64,000 bases of DNA from JAHBWV01 sp964588385 (GTDB lineage: Bacteria; Planctomycetota; Phycisphaerae; Phycisphaerales; UBA1924). A program made the translations under genes and the position numbers. Positions 9,492 through 17,690 of the stretch are shown piece by piece (position 1 is the first letter of the stretch; the number at the start of each line of letters is the position of its first letter). Below the pieces are notes generated by a model that was given only the letters and a program-made list of their open reading frames with translations, was not told the DNA's origin and made no database searches. Where the stretch lies: contig CAZPPG010000005.1 of assembly GCA_964588385.1 (NCBI GenBank), forward strand, positions 46,974 to 110,973, in the 5' to 3' direction.

Positions 9492-11051
9492 ATGAACGAC
9501 GGACGACGTCAGATCCCGTCGGAGACCGCGGACTCAGCCCCTCGCCTGCAGCTCACGTTGAGGGTCCGTCTCTGCATCCTGATGGTGGCGCTCTTCGCGC
9601 TCATCATTTGCACGATGCTCGGGGTGTTCTGCCTCTATGAGCGTGCCGCCATCACAGAGCAGATGCACCTCGAGCTGGGAAACTGGACCCGCGACATCGC
9701 CTTGGATCTCTCGGATCGCATCGATTCCGTGACGGACGCAGATCTGACTGCCGCTCTGGCCAGACGTCGCGATGTCTTCCCTTTCCAGATGCTGCAGATC
9801 GATGTCTTCGACGGCTCAGGCGTGCACACGGCCGGGAGCGAGGGCAGCACCCTCCGCTGGGCCGACCTCGGCCTGCAGAGCGTCCCCGCTGCCAGCGGCC
9901 CGGTCATCGTGACGCTCGATCCTGACCTGCTCACGCCGGCGGTCCCCGATGCGCACGCCTTCAAGGTGGCGGTCATTGGGGCCGTCGGCAGCGACGGCAG
10001 GCGTTTCGCCATTGCCGTTACGACAACGGACGCCTTCATTCAGCGCCGGTTCACGATTCTCTCGAACCTCGCGCTCGCGAGCGGCGCCATGAGCATCCTT
10101 GCTGCCGCCGCGACTGGATGGTTCATCGCGGGTGTGGCGGTCGCCCCCTTCCAACGTCTCCGGGATCTCGCCAAGCGCCTCGAACCGGGGAACTCACCGC
10201 CCCCGCCGGACCGCCATGTCGCGGCAGAGGTGGCGATCCTCACGCAGGAACTCGAGCACGCCCGAAAGCGAATCGGCCAACGCTTTGCCGCACAGGAGCG
10301 CTTCCTCTCCAACGTCTCCCATGAGATCAAGACCCCGATCGCGATCATGCTCGTGGACGCCCAGACCCTGAGTCTTGAGAACGCCTCGCCGGAGGTCAGA
10401 AAGTTTGTTTCCAGCTCGCAAGACGAACTGATCCGGCTCGGGCGGCTCGTGGAGAGCTTCCTCACGCTGACGCGTGTCGAGGATGGCAAGGGAACGCCTC
10501 GGAGCAAGGCCAACGCGGCCAACGACATCGTGATGGACAGCATCGAGAGCTGCTCGAAGATGGCCCTGCAGTATCGCGTCACACTCGTCCCTCGCCTCCT
10601 CGCCGATGAGGAGTGCGTGGACGCCTCGGTCTCGGGAGACCCGGACCTGCTCCGCACGATGCTCGACAATCTCATTCGCAACGCCATTCGCTTCAGCCCG
10701 GAGCATGGTCGAGTAGAGATCTCGATCAACTGCGATGCCTCGTCGATTCGAATCGTGACGACAGATCGCGGCCCGGGAATCCCCCCTGAGAAGCTCGAGA
10801 CCATCTTTGATCGCTTCGCACAGGCCCACGGCGGCCCACGATACCAGCGCGGACACGGCCTTGGCCTCGCCATTGCGCAGGGCATTGCCGAGCTCCACGG
10901 CGGCCTCATCACGGCAAGCAATCGTGAGGACGACGGGTGCGAGTTCACGGTGCACCTCCCTCGCATCCGGCTCGACACCGCCCCTCCAGAGGCCAATAGC
11001 CGGGCGGACAATGGCCTTCCTGCTCGGAACAGCCACAGCGCCAAAGCCTGA
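9492..11051 (+). CDS. Sensor histidine kinase, partner of the OmpR-type regulator
   Basis: Inner-membrane sensor kinase. TM1 is at about residues 29-49, followed by a periplasmic sensor of ~140 residues without a recognised fold, TM2 at about 190-215 and a HAMP-like linker. The dimerisation domain has the H-box FLSNVSHEIKTPIAIM. The HATPase domain has an N-box (DNLIRNAIRFSP), G1 (DRGPGIPPEKL), an F-box (FDRFAQ) and G2 (GHGLGLAIAQG). All catalytic boxes are intact. 519 aa. The ATG at 9492 lies 4 nt after the regulator's stop, with no strong SD of its own, which suggests coupled translation. Converges with the ethylene-receptor-like gene. Confidence 0.94.
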   Translation: MNDGRRQIPSETADSAPRLQLTLRVRLCILMVALFALIICTMLGVFCLYERAAITEQMHLELGNWTRDIALDLSDRIDSVTDADLTAALARRRDVFPFQMLQIDVFDGSGVHTAGSEGSTLRWADLGLQSVPAASGPVIVTLDPDLLTPAVPDAHAFKVAVIGAVGSDGRRFAIAVTTTDAFIQRRFTILSNLALASGAMSILAAAATGWFIAGVAVAPFQRLRDLAKRLEPGNSPPPPDRHVAAEVAILTQELEHARKRIGQRFAAQERFLSNVSHEIKTPIAIMLVDAQTLSLENASPEVRKFVSSSQDELIRLGRLVESFLTLTRVEDGKGTPRSKANAANDIVMDSIESCSKMALQYRVTLVPRLLADEECVDASVSGDPDLLRTMLDNLIRNAIRFSPEHGRVEISINCDASSIRIVTTDRGPGIPPEKLETIFDRFAQAHGGPRYQRGHGLGLAIAQGIAELHGGLITASNREDDGCEFTVHLPRIRLDTAPPEANSRADNGLPARNSHSAKA

Positions 11052-11084
11052 CGCGCAGCCCCGCGTCGGCCGCTGCGCCGGAGC

Positions 11085-11918
11085 TCATGCGGACTGGATC
11101 AGCCGGAACATCCCTGTCGCCGTGCGAGCCTCCCCCGCAACGGCGGGATCCGGCGTCGCGGTGAGGCGCAGGCGCAGCCCGCGAGTTCCGACCACCGGGG
11201 CTTCGAACTCGATCGTCCGGTTCTGCTCGCACGCCGCGGCGAGCTCTCTCAGCCGATCCACATCGTCCTGCAAGAGCAGCACGCGCCAGCTCTCAAACGA
11301 ATCGCCCTGCGAAAGTCCGCACAGGTGCGCGGCCTGTCCCATGCCGATCTCCCACAGGACGGCGCCGTCAGCGACCCTCCATCGCAACGCCACGACGCGC
11401 CCCGCTGCCAAGGCGTCAGAGAGGCGGCGTGTGCGCGAGGTCAGCTCCGCCGATCGCTTCGCCATGGGCGCCCGCTCTTCCGAGAGTTCCACGGTTCTCC
11501 GACGCTCGACCTCAAGATTCGCTTTCAGCGACTCGCGCTCTCGCAGCACCGCGGGAGCGCTGAGAATGGTCGGCATGGCCCGCACCAGCACAAACGCCGT
11601 GAGCAGCGAGACACCGGCTGTGGCCGCCTTCAGCACCGCGGCGAATCGGTAGATGGGCTTGTAGAAAATGATCGCCTCGACCAGGTGCGTGCCGCCGCAG
11701 CAGAGAATGAACGTGGCGAAGAGGATCAGAAGCCCCGGGTACGGGGCGTCGCGCCGGCGCAGCACCAACACGGCCAGCGCAATCGGGATGGCGGAGTACG
11801 CGGCGAAAATCAGAACGTCGGACGCGATATGGGTCCAGCCCAAGCCCTGCGACCATACGCCGCAGTTCCAGCGGGGCGGGAAGCCTTTGCTGTCGAACAG
11901 CCAAGCCAGCCGGTTCAT
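11085..11918 (-). CDS. Ethylene-receptor-like membrane sensor with PAS-like C-terminus, no kinase
   Basis: The N-terminus resembles the three-helix copper/ethylene-binding domain of plant ETR1 and cyanobacterial receptors. It has SDVLIFAAYSAIP, with D34, Y41 and P45 aligning with ETR1 D25, Y32 and P36, and CCGGTHLVEAI, with C74 and H78 aligning with the copper ligands C65 and H69. A third helix lies at about 98-118. A coiled-coil stretch at about 122-160 joins it to a PAS-like domain at about 165-277. The protein ends there, without a histidine kinase, GGDEF or other output domain. The ATG at 11918 is preceded by GGGAGGAATGCAGG. It converges with the histidine kinase, 33 nt apart. Ethylene binding is inferred from residues only. 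Confidence 0.85.
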   Translation of the reverse strand: MNRLAWLFDSKGFPPRWNCGVWSQGLGWTHIASDVLIFAAYSAIPIALAVLVLRRRDAPYPGLLILFATFILCCGGTHLVEAIIFYKPIYRFAAVLKAATAGVSLLTAFVLVRAMPTILSAPAVLRERESLKANLEVERRRTVELSEERAPMAKRSAELTSRTRRLSDALAAGRVVALRWRVADGAVLWEIGMGQAAHLCGLSQGDSFESWRVLLLQDDVDRLRELAAACEQNRTIEFEAPVVGTRGLRLRLTATPDPAVAGEARTATGMFRLIQSA

Positions 11919-12079
11919 CCTGCATTCCTCCCGTTGAGGCCAAGCAGTATGCGATGAATCGTGGATGATGTCAAGATAAGAAAGGTTTCATCTCTGCTGT
12001 CGCCAGGGTTCACAACTCTGACCGATCCTCGCCTGTAAGCAGTTTGGCTGCGCGAGTCCGTGCGGAGAACCGAGCCAGG

Positions 12080-12307
12080 ATGCCGCTGAAACCACTTTTT
12101 TTCCTGGGCCTGTGTGCCGGTTCAGCGATCCTTACGGGTGTCTGCCGCTTCGCGTTCACAACACCTCTCCCTCCGCTGCTCCTGGACGGCCTTTTCATAT
12201 TCTCTGTTGTGGCTACGGTGACGGTGTCTGTGATCATCGTGGCTCGCTCCCTCGCGCGTCACGCGCAGGATGAGCTGGAAGATATCGACCGCTCGCGCCG
12301 GTCATAG
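12080..12307 (+). CDS. Small two-helix membrane protein, unknown
   Basis: A 75-residue ORF with two hydrophobic segments (about residues 5-25 and 30-53) and a charged C-terminal tail (RHAQDELEDIDRSRRS). No family is recognised. The ATG at 12080 is chosen because it directly precedes the first membrane segment; the frame opens 12 codons earlier. The SD is weak. An overlapping minus-strand ORF has no such architecture. It sits in a 600-bp stretch between the ethylene-receptor-like gene and the PRC-barrel gene. Confidence 0.5.
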   Translation: MPLKPLFFLGLCAGSAILTGVCRFAFTTPLPPLLLDGLFIFSVVATVTVSVIIVARSLARHAQDELEDIDRSRRS

Positions 12308-12530
12308 GCGCAGCGGCGTTTGAGCGCCTGCACGCCGAGCACATGCGTCGCTGCTCGATCTCTTGCGCGAGCCCCTCCTTCCGGGATGCCGGCGTGGAAA
12401 GAGAATGAGCATGGATTCACGGGTCGGTCAGCGCGGGCTCACTCCACGCTGGACACTCATGGTGTGGGAACGGGAAGAAGCCACCCGCTCCCCACCACTC
12501 CCTCACGGCTTCTTTGGAAGGGACACACCG

Positions 12531-14201
12531 ATGAGTATCCAGATGACCAGACGCTCGGCCGCTGCCGCGCTCTTCGTGACGGCGGGCCTCGCACTCTCCG
12601 CGTGGGCACAGCCCACCAGCCCCCGCAGCGCCGACGGTCGCGAGCCGATCCGAGGCGACAACGCGAAGCGTTCTCACATCTTCCTCGACGCAGCCTCGCT
12701 GGACGGTGAGGATGTCGCCAATGCCAACGGCGAGGTGGTCGCCACCATCGACGACTTCATCGTGGATCGGGGGAGCGGCCGCATCGAGTACGCCGTCCTG
12801 AACAGCGGCTCGGTGCTGGGACTTGGCGGGAAGGACATCGCGGTTCCGTATGCCGCGCTGCGGTACGACGCGGCCAACGAGCGGTACACGATCGATCTGA
12901 CCAAGGAACAGATCGATCGCGCCGCGTCGTTCAGCCCGGAGGATTGGTCCAATCTTGAGCACACCACGTGGACCGAGGACCTTGAGAACTGGTGGGACGA
13001 GACCTTTGCGGACAGTGATGGCGAGGACGACTGGCGCGATCCGTACGCGGACACGCTGGCCGAGTCGCGGGCCGCGAACCGGAACCCCACCACCATCGAC
13101 GGAACGATCACGCGCGTGGTCCGCGAGCACGCGGGCGCCCGCGAGCATGCCTGCGTCGAGGTGAAGGACGCGGACGGCTCCATCAAGCACATCATCCTGG
13201 GTCCGTCGTGGTACGTGATGGGCGGCGAGGCGGCGCCCATGCGCGGCGACACCATCAAGGCCAAGGCCGTGCCGTACTCCGCGGACGGTCGTGACTCGTA
13301 CGTCGCGCTCCAGGCGACGATCCAGGGCGAGCGGATCGACCTGCGGGACGAGGATGGCATCGCCCGCTGGGATGCGCCCACGAAGCACACCAAGGACGGG
13401 ATGCACAAGGACGACATGGATCGTCGCGACGCGATCCAGGACAAGGAGAGCGACGCCCGGTACTCGAATCGTCGCTGGGGATCCGGCCAGCTCATGCTCA
13501 TGAGCAAGCTCGAGGATGCGCCGGCCAGCGCGTCGGACAAGAGTGGCGGCGAGATCCAGCAGGTCATCATCGAGGGGCGTTCGGGGCGGATCGCCTTCAT
13601 CGGCTTCGACCCGAACGAGAACGTGCTGGGCATTGCGGATGAGATCATTCTGGTTCCGTGGACGCTCGTGAGCCTCGGGGCCAACCACGAGGCGAGGATC
13701 GATGGAAGCCGGGACATGCTGGTTGCTTCGGAGGAGGTGCCGGATGACCTGGACACGCTGACCGATCAGAATCGCCTGTCGGCGATTTACTCGGCGTACG
13801 GGATCGAGGCTCCTGAGTTTCGCAGCCGCTCGGGCGAGCGGGAGATGACCGCGTCGCACTGGAAGTCGGACGGCGCGTTCATGAAGGCGTTCCGCGAAGG
13901 TGAGGAGCGGACGGTGCGCGGGCGGATCGTCGAGGTTCGGGATGAGTCGCTGATCGATGGCGAGCCGGACGCGATCGTGGTTGTGGTTGATACCGAGACG
14001 GGGGAGCAGCGGGTTGTGATCGGCCCGTCGTGGTACGTCTCGCGCCAGAAGTTCGAGTTCAAGCCGGGCGACACGATCAACGTGACGGGGAACACGGGCA
14101 CGTTCAACGGTGTGGAGCACATCGGGGCGCGCTCCGTGAAGAGCGGCGACCGCACGATCGTGCTCTGGTCGGATGATGACGGCGTCTGGAATGACGACTG
14201 A
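12531..14201 (+). CDS. Secreted PRC-barrel protein with duplicated PRC-beta modules
   Basis: Exported protein of 556 aa. A signal peptide ends at about AWA-QP (residues 26-27). Residues 45-125 are a PRC-barrel (SLDGEDVANANGEVVATIDD, then an IDLTKEQI end). A beta-rich module around 175-265 carries VILGPSWYV-like HIILGPSWYV. The middle (about 315-410) holds a second, divergent PRC-barrel (GGEIQQVIIEGRSGRIAFIG, IILVPWTLV). The C-terminus repeats the beta module (RTVRGRIVEVRDE, RVVIGPSWYV). The gene is therefore an internal tandem duplication. The ATG at 12531 follows GGAAGGGACAC; upstream in-frame codons do not encode a signal. The function is unknown; it is probably an envelope or stress protein. 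Confidence 0.8.
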   Translation: MSIQMTRRSAAAALFVTAGLALSAWAQPTSPRSADGREPIRGDNAKRSHIFLDAASLDGEDVANANGEVVATIDDFIVDRGSGRIEYAVLNSGSVLGLGGKDIAVPYAALRYDAANERYTIDLTKEQIDRAASFSPEDWSNLEHTTWTEDLENWWDETFADSDGEDDWRDPYADTLAESRAANRNPTTIDGTITRVVREHAGAREHACVEVKDADGSIKHIILGPSWYVMGGEAAPMRGDTIKAKAVPYSADGRDSYVALQATIQGERIDLRDEDGIARWDAPTKHTKDGMHKDDMDRRDAIQDKESDARYSNRRWGSGQLMLMSKLEDAPASASDKSGGEIQQVIIEGRSGRIAFIGFDPNENVLGIADEIILVPWTLVSLGANHEARIDGSRDMLVASEEVPDDLDTLTDQNRLSAIYSAYGIEAPEFRSRSGEREMTASHWKSDGAFMKAFREGEERTVRGRIVEVRDESLIDGEPDAIVVVVDTETGEQRVVIGPSWYVSRQKFEFKPGDTINVTGNTGTFNGVEHIGARSVKSGDRTIVLWSDDDGVWNDD

Positions 14202-14293
14202 TTGGGAGCGCACCAAGGCCGCGTGAGGCGAGAGTCGCACGCGGCCATTGCGGTGATCGACGCGCAGCAGGCCGGGGGCAAGAGGAGGAGCCG

Positions 14294-14665
14294 ATGAGCA
14301 ATCACGAGAACCGACCTCGAGCCGAGGAGACCGCGGAGCACCCGCCGCGGATGCACGGCGATGATTCCGCATCCGAGCAGGCGGATGTGATCGAGGCGAA
14401 CTCCCCGGAGGGTCGGCCGGGCGACCCGCGGCTCCGGGGCGGCGGGATGCTCAAGTGGATGCTGCTGATCGTGGCGGGCGTGGTGATTATCGCGGTGGTG
14501 CTGGCGCTGACGCAGGGGATCATCGCGGGCTTGTTTGCGCTCGTGCTGGGTCTGTGCCTTGGGATCATCGCGAACACGGAGGTATGGGCGGCGGCGTCCC
14601 GCGCGAAGGAGCGGCACGATCTGGACAAGCACGCGTACAACGGCACGCATCGCAAATACAGGTGA
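14294..14665 (+). CDS. Small membrane protein, unknown
   Basis: A 123-residue protein. A charged, disordered N-terminal half (about 1-50) is followed by a hydrophobic stretch at about 52-92 that can hold two membrane helices (WMLLIVAGVVIIAVVLAL and IIAGLFALVLGLCLGIIA). It ends in a basic tail (RAKERHDLDKHAYNGTHRKYR). No family is recognised. The ATG at 14294 has a strong SD (AAGAGGAGG). It lies between the PRC-barrel gene (92 nt upstream) and csbD (73 nt downstream), all on the plus strand, and is likely part of the same stress/envelope cluster. Confidence 0.7.
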   Translation: MSNHENRPRAEETAEHPPRMHGDDSASEQADVIEANSPEGRPGDPRLRGGGMLKWMLLIVAGVVIIAVVLALTQGIIAGLFALVLGLCLGIIANTEVWAAASRAKERHDLDKHAYNGTHRKYR

Positions 14666-14738
14666 GAGATTCACTGCGGCTTCAGCGGTGATTCATCTCT
14701 GGCAGCAGAATACGTGGAGCATTGAAAGGAGATCAATC

Positions 14739-14939
14739 ATGAACTGGGATCAAGTTGAAGGACGTTGGAAAGAGATGCGCGGCAAGGTCAAGGAGAAATG
14801 GGGCAAGCTCACCGACGATGACCTGGACGTCATCAATGGCAACCGTGAGCAGCTCGAGGGCCGGCTCCAGCAGTCTTACGGCAAGACGCGCGAAGTTGTG
14901 AAGCGCGAAGTCGACGACTTCTGCAACACCTGCCGCTGA
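14739..14939 (+). CDS. CsbD-family stress protein
   Basis: A 66-residue hydrophilic protein of the CsbD family, abundant small proteins induced in general stress in many bacteria. The diagnostic sequence is present: MNWDQVEGRWKEMRGKVKEK, then GKLTDDDLDVINGNREQLEGRLQ and the closing KREVDDF. The ATG at 14739 is preceded by AAAGGAGA. It is followed within 30 nt by a Rho-independent terminator, so it is the last gene of its transcript. Confidence 0.92.
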   Translation: MNWDQVEGRWKEMRGKVKEKWGKLTDDDLDVINGNREQLEGRLQQSYGKTREVVKREVDDFCNTCR

Positions 14940-14964
14940 TTCAAGATCTGAACCACCCACGCAT

Positions 14965-15009
14965 GGGCCGGCGAAGTCGGAGGGGCTTCGTCGGCCCTGC
15001 TCCATTTTT
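14965..15009 (+). terminator. Rho-independent terminator after csbD
   Basis: A 12-bp stem with one G-T wobble (14965-14976 with 14986-14997), a 9-nt loop, and TTTTT at 15005-15009. It lies 25 nt after the csbD stop. Confidence 0.8.
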
Positions 15010-15046
15010 CGGAGTGGATGCGGATTTCGGGGGCGCGGCGCCCGCG

Positions 15047-15457
15047 CTAGGTGGTGTCGGCGAGCGCGAGGGGCTCTGCGGCAGACGGGAAGGAGGGCAG
15101 GAGTTCCGGGCCGGGATCGTCCAGATCCGTGATGTCGATGCCGAGGGAAGTGGCGAGCGCGGTGAGTTGGGTCAGCAGTTGGCCCATGTCCGTGGGGACC
15201 CCGGGCTCGCCGCCGGCGTGGGCTGTGTTGCGAGAGTCGGGCGTTTGAGTTGTGAGCCGGGGAAGCGGCGCGACATCATTGACGACGATGGGTCGAGCAG
15301 CGGGCGCGGGGGCTGGAGCGGGCTGGGTTGGGGGCTGGGGCTGAGATTGGCTCTGGGGCGGGGGCGGGAACGGGCGTTGGGGCGGGCTCGCGATCGCGTG
15401 TGAGACGTGCGTGGCGATGGTGCGGGCGGCCCGAATGCCCTCGTTGGCTCGGGCACG
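15047..15457 (-). pseudogene. In-frame continuation of the amber-interrupted gene
   Basis: Directly after the TAG at 15458-15460, the same frame stays open for 136 sense codons, to a TAG at 15047-15049. The translation looks like real protein: a helical start (RARANEGIRAARTIATHVSHA), a Pro/Gln/Ala-rich linker (PPPPQSQSQPQPPTQPAPAP), then a folded-looking end (MGQLLTQLTALATSLGIDITDLDD). The alternative frame here has no such character. There is no good start codon or SD of its own near 15457. The simplest reading is the 3' half of one 290-codon gene broken by a nonsense codon. Readthrough or a sequencing error are the alternatives. Confidence 0.6.
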
Positions 15458-15916
15458 CTATGTCTCATCGATGGGGAGGATGCGGGAGAGGCGATAAATG
15501 TGGTACGCGGCCTTGTTGGCGTGGATGGCCGCGCGGATGACCAGCGGGTCGTCGGCGGGGCGGGAGGCGGCCAGGGCGTTGAAGGTGTCGAGAACGCGGA
15601 GCAACGCGGTGACGGCGCTCGAGAGCTTGAGGGAGGCGGCCATGCGGACGTGGGCGTAGCCACCCTGTTCGATGGCGAGCATGCGTTCGCGGGCAGCTGG
15701 GGTTGTGAGCCAGAGGGCGAGGTCGGCAACGGCGAGGCCGTTGGCGGCGGCGACGCTGTCGAGGGATGCGGTGGGCTCGGCGAGTTCGCGGATGATGCGT
15801 ACGGCGGCGGCATCGGTGAGATTGAGGACGGGGCCGGGGGGAAGGTCGGGCGTGGCGGTGAGGGAGCTCGGGGCGGATGAGCCGCGGGAGTAGGGGATGG
15901 AGGGTGAGGCGACCAC
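15458..15916 (-). CDS. Hypothetical protein, ended early by an in-frame amber codon
   Basis: 152 codons from an ATG at 15916 to TAG at 15458. After a disordered N-terminus, residues 33-80 look like a helix-turn-helix (LTDAAAVRIIRELAEPTASLDSVAAANGLAVADLALWL as two adjoining pieces), similar to small terminase- or recruitment-type HTH proteins. Helices follow at about 85-150 (KLSSAVTALLRVLDTFNALA, RAAIHANKAAYHIYRLSRIL). No family is assigned. The frame continues past the stop codon for another 136 codons with coding character, so the native product may have been about 289 aa. The upstream spacer to the next gene is 263 bp and AT-richer than average. Confidence 0.65.
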   Translation of the reverse strand: MVASPSIPYSRGSSAPSSLTATPDLPPGPVLNLTDAAAVRIIRELAEPTASLDSVAAANGLAVADLALWLTTPAARERMLAIEQGGYAHVRMAASLKLSSAVTALLRVLDTFNALAASRPADDPLVIRAAIHANKAAYHIYRLSRILPIDET

Positions 15917-16179
15917 GATACGGGCAATGTACGGTTTAATAGTGGCCGTGTCAAGGCGATTTTTGGTCTTTGGAAGGATATTCTACAGCAGCTCGTTTAC
16001 GTGTATGTAGCTAGACCAAATGGGCTTGGTATCGACGGATGAAGCTGGATTCCCAATCTATGCCGGGACGCCGGGTGCTGCGGCGCGGTCTTTGGTGTGG
16101 GGGAGTTTCGGTAGAGTGGTGGGACGATTCTCGGCCGCGTGGATTGCGCGGGGGCCGCGGCTCGAAGGGAGGTTCCCGA

Positions 16180-17142
16180 ATGCGCGTGACGATGTGGCTT
16201 GCCAGAGCGTTGGTGTGCGTTGTGGCGTTTGGCGGGTTGCCGAAGGCGGTTGGCGCGGGCGAGCGCGCGACGCAGCCAGCCGCCGAGGTTGAGGGGCTGC
16301 GGGCGCTCGATGGGGAGTGGGTGTACGTTGAGGACCGCACCGAGGGCCGGGCCCTTGAGCAGATGGGGCCGCCGATGAGTTCGAGGTTCGCGTTCCGGGT
16401 TGAGGAGGGCGCGGTGGTGCTGGTGAGCGGCCACGGCTCCGGGCATCGCGACGTGCGGATCGCGCTCGACGGTTCGATCACTGAGATTGCGGGCACGAAG
16501 CAAGGCGACAGCGCGAGCACGCGCTATCGCGGTTCGTGGAGTGAGGGCGTGTTCGCGACGGAGACGGATTTCGCGCGCGTGGCGGGACAGGAACACGAGG
16601 GGCTTATCCGGAGGGAGTTTCGCGTCACGGGCGATGGGCTGCTCGTGCGCGTGACCACGACGAACAACCCGTCCGGGTCTGTCGGCCTGTACCGGCATCC
16701 TGAGGACATCGCGATGCCCACACCGGCGACGGCTTCGATCGACGACCTGGCGTGGCTTTCGGGCGCATGGGTCGGGACGCGGAGTTCGGGGTCGTCGATG
16801 GAGGAGCGATGGAGCCCGCCCCTGGGTGGGGCGATGCTCGGCGTGTCGCGCACGGTCAACACCAGCGGCAGGATGGTGGCGTTCGAGTATCTGCGGGTCG
16901 TGGAGCGCGAGGGGGGCCTGGTCTATATCGCGCAGCCGGGCGGGGCTTCGGGGACCGAGTTCGTCATGTCGGAACTGACCAGCGACAACGGCGTCATGCG
17001 GGCGGTGTTTGACAATCCTCGCCACGACTATCCGAAACGGATCGTGTATGAGCGATCGGCGGAGGGCGGCCTGAGCGCGACGATCGGCTTTATGAAGGGC
17101 GGTACGCCGCGACGGTTTGAGTTCAAGGCGGAAGTGAAGTAG
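16180..17142 (+). CDS. Secreted DUF6265-family protein
   Basis: A 320-aa exported protein with a cleavable signal (residues 1-24, ...KAVGAGE). The C-terminal half (about 185-320) matches DUF6265: DDLAWLSGAWVGTRSSGS, MEERWSPPLGGAMLGVSRTV, VYIAQPGG and a terminal beta strand. The N-terminal half (about 35-170) has a second lipocalin-like beta pattern beginning LRALDGEWVYVEDR. The ATG at 16180 is preceded by AAGGGAGG; the frame is open upstream but encodes no signal there. A second DUF6265 protein is encoded at 51228. The function of the family is unknown. Confidence 0.82.
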   Translation: MRVTMWLARALVCVVAFGGLPKAVGAGERATQPAAEVEGLRALDGEWVYVEDRTEGRALEQMGPPMSSRFAFRVEEGAVVLVSGHGSGHRDVRIALDGSITEIAGTKQGDSASTRYRGSWSEGVFATETDFARVAGQEHEGLIRREFRVTGDGLLVRVTTTNNPSGSVGLYRHPEDIAMPTPATASIDDLAWLSGAWVGTRSSGSSMEERWSPPLGGAMLGVSRTVNTSGRMVAFEYLRVVEREGGLVYIAQPGGASGTEFVMSELTSDNGVMRAVFDNPRHDYPKRIVYERSAEGGLSATIGFMKGGTPRRFEFKAEVK

Positions 17143-17212
17143 GCGTGTCCGGCCCGTCTGCGGGTGGGCGGGAATGAGCGCGGGAGTCCGGCGAGGTGCC
17201 TCGAAACGAAAG

Positions 17213-17252
17213 GCCGCCGGTGTCAGGTCCCGTTGGGGGTGACATCGGCGGC
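17213..17252 (+). terminator. Hairpin terminator after the DUF6265 gene
   Basis: A 13-bp stem (17213-17225 with 17240-17252, one G-T wobble) followed by GGTCGTTTG. The T-run is short, so it is only a probable terminator. It lies 70 nt after the stop. Confidence 0.5.
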
Positions 17253-17267
17253 GGTCGTTTGAACTAG

Positions 17268-17313
17268 AAAGCGGGTGAGGAGGATCGAACTCCCGACATT
17301 CAGATTGGGAAGC
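17268..17313 (-). repeat. Partial tRNA-Gly copy, far attachment-site repeat
   Basis: 45 of 46 nt are identical to 18584-18629, that is to the 3' portion of tRNA-Gly (anticodon loop, variable loop, T arm, acceptor 3' strand and the flanking AAA). The single mismatch is at 17304. Beyond 17313 the match stops, so the 5' half of the tRNA is missing and this copy cannot be a functional tRNA. This is what is left at the distal end when an element integrates into a tRNA 3' end. Confidence 0.8.
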
Positions 17314-17384
17314 CGGGCGTTTCAAAGACCCCGTTACCCCTTGTGGTGGCGAGGCTTATCGCATGCTGCCGGCAGTGGACCCGA

Positions 17385-17419
17385 CGACTCAACCCGACTG
17401 GTACCGACTCAACCCGACT
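17385..17419. repeat. 15-nt direct repeat, period 20
   Basis: CGACTCAACCCGACT occurs at 17385-17399 and again at 17405-17419, separated by GGTAC. It lies inside the element remnant next to the partial tRNA copy. It could be a leftover integrase arm site or an operator. No function can be assigned. Confidence 0.5.
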
Positions 17420-17456
17420 CAGCCGCCACTGGTCGATGCACAATTCCATGCACACG

Positions 17457-17690
17457 TCAAGCCTTCGTCTTGGGTGCCCGGTCCTCCATCCACCCCTTCA
17501 CTCCAAGAGCGATGAGGATGGCGAGGAACACAGTGCCAAGTACCTCGAATCCGTTGGGCTCGCGCTCGAATCCAAGCACCCAGATCGCGTTACCACCCAC
17601 TGCGAACAGCACGAAGGCAACCAGCGTGACCGACCACCCGGCACGCTCTTTCTGTTCCCAGCGATTGCGCGGCGCCTCGCGATCGTTCAC
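17457..17690 (-). CDS. Small membrane protein in the element remnant
   Basis: 77 residues with two hydrophobic segments (SVTLVAFVLFAVGGNAIWVL and VLGTVFLAILIALGV), a charged N-terminus and a basic C-terminus. No family is recognised. The GTG start at 17690 overlaps the stop of the upstream repressor gene (GTGA), so the two genes are translationally coupled and probably co-expressed. Its role in the element is unknown. Confidence 0.65.
   Translation of the reverse strand: MNDREAPRNRWEQKERAGWSVTLVAFVLFAVGGNAIWVLGFEREPNGFEVLGTVFLAILIALGVKGWMEDRAPKTKA

Noticed and set aside
12010..12237. Minus-strand ORF overlapping the small membrane protein
   Set aside because: It is very basic, with no membrane segment or SD; the plus-strand frame has two clean helices.
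12417..14372. 651-codon minus-strand ORF
   Set aside because: It is antisense to the PRC-barrel gene, lacks a signal or domains and is a mirror of its codon pattern.
15458..15460. Pyrrolysine or other recoding at the TAG
   Set aside because: TAG is used as a normal stop in neighbouring genes (for example at 15047 and at the end of cdsA), and no recoding element was seen, so a nonsense mutation is the simpler reading.
15172..15954. 260-codon minus-strand ORF rich in Pro/Ser/Ala
   Set aside because: It is a frame-shifted shadow of the amber-split gene; the other frame has far better protein character.
17271..17313. Second tRNA-Gly gene
   Set aside because: Only the 3' part is present; the 5' half and the D arm are missing, so it is a repeat left by integration.
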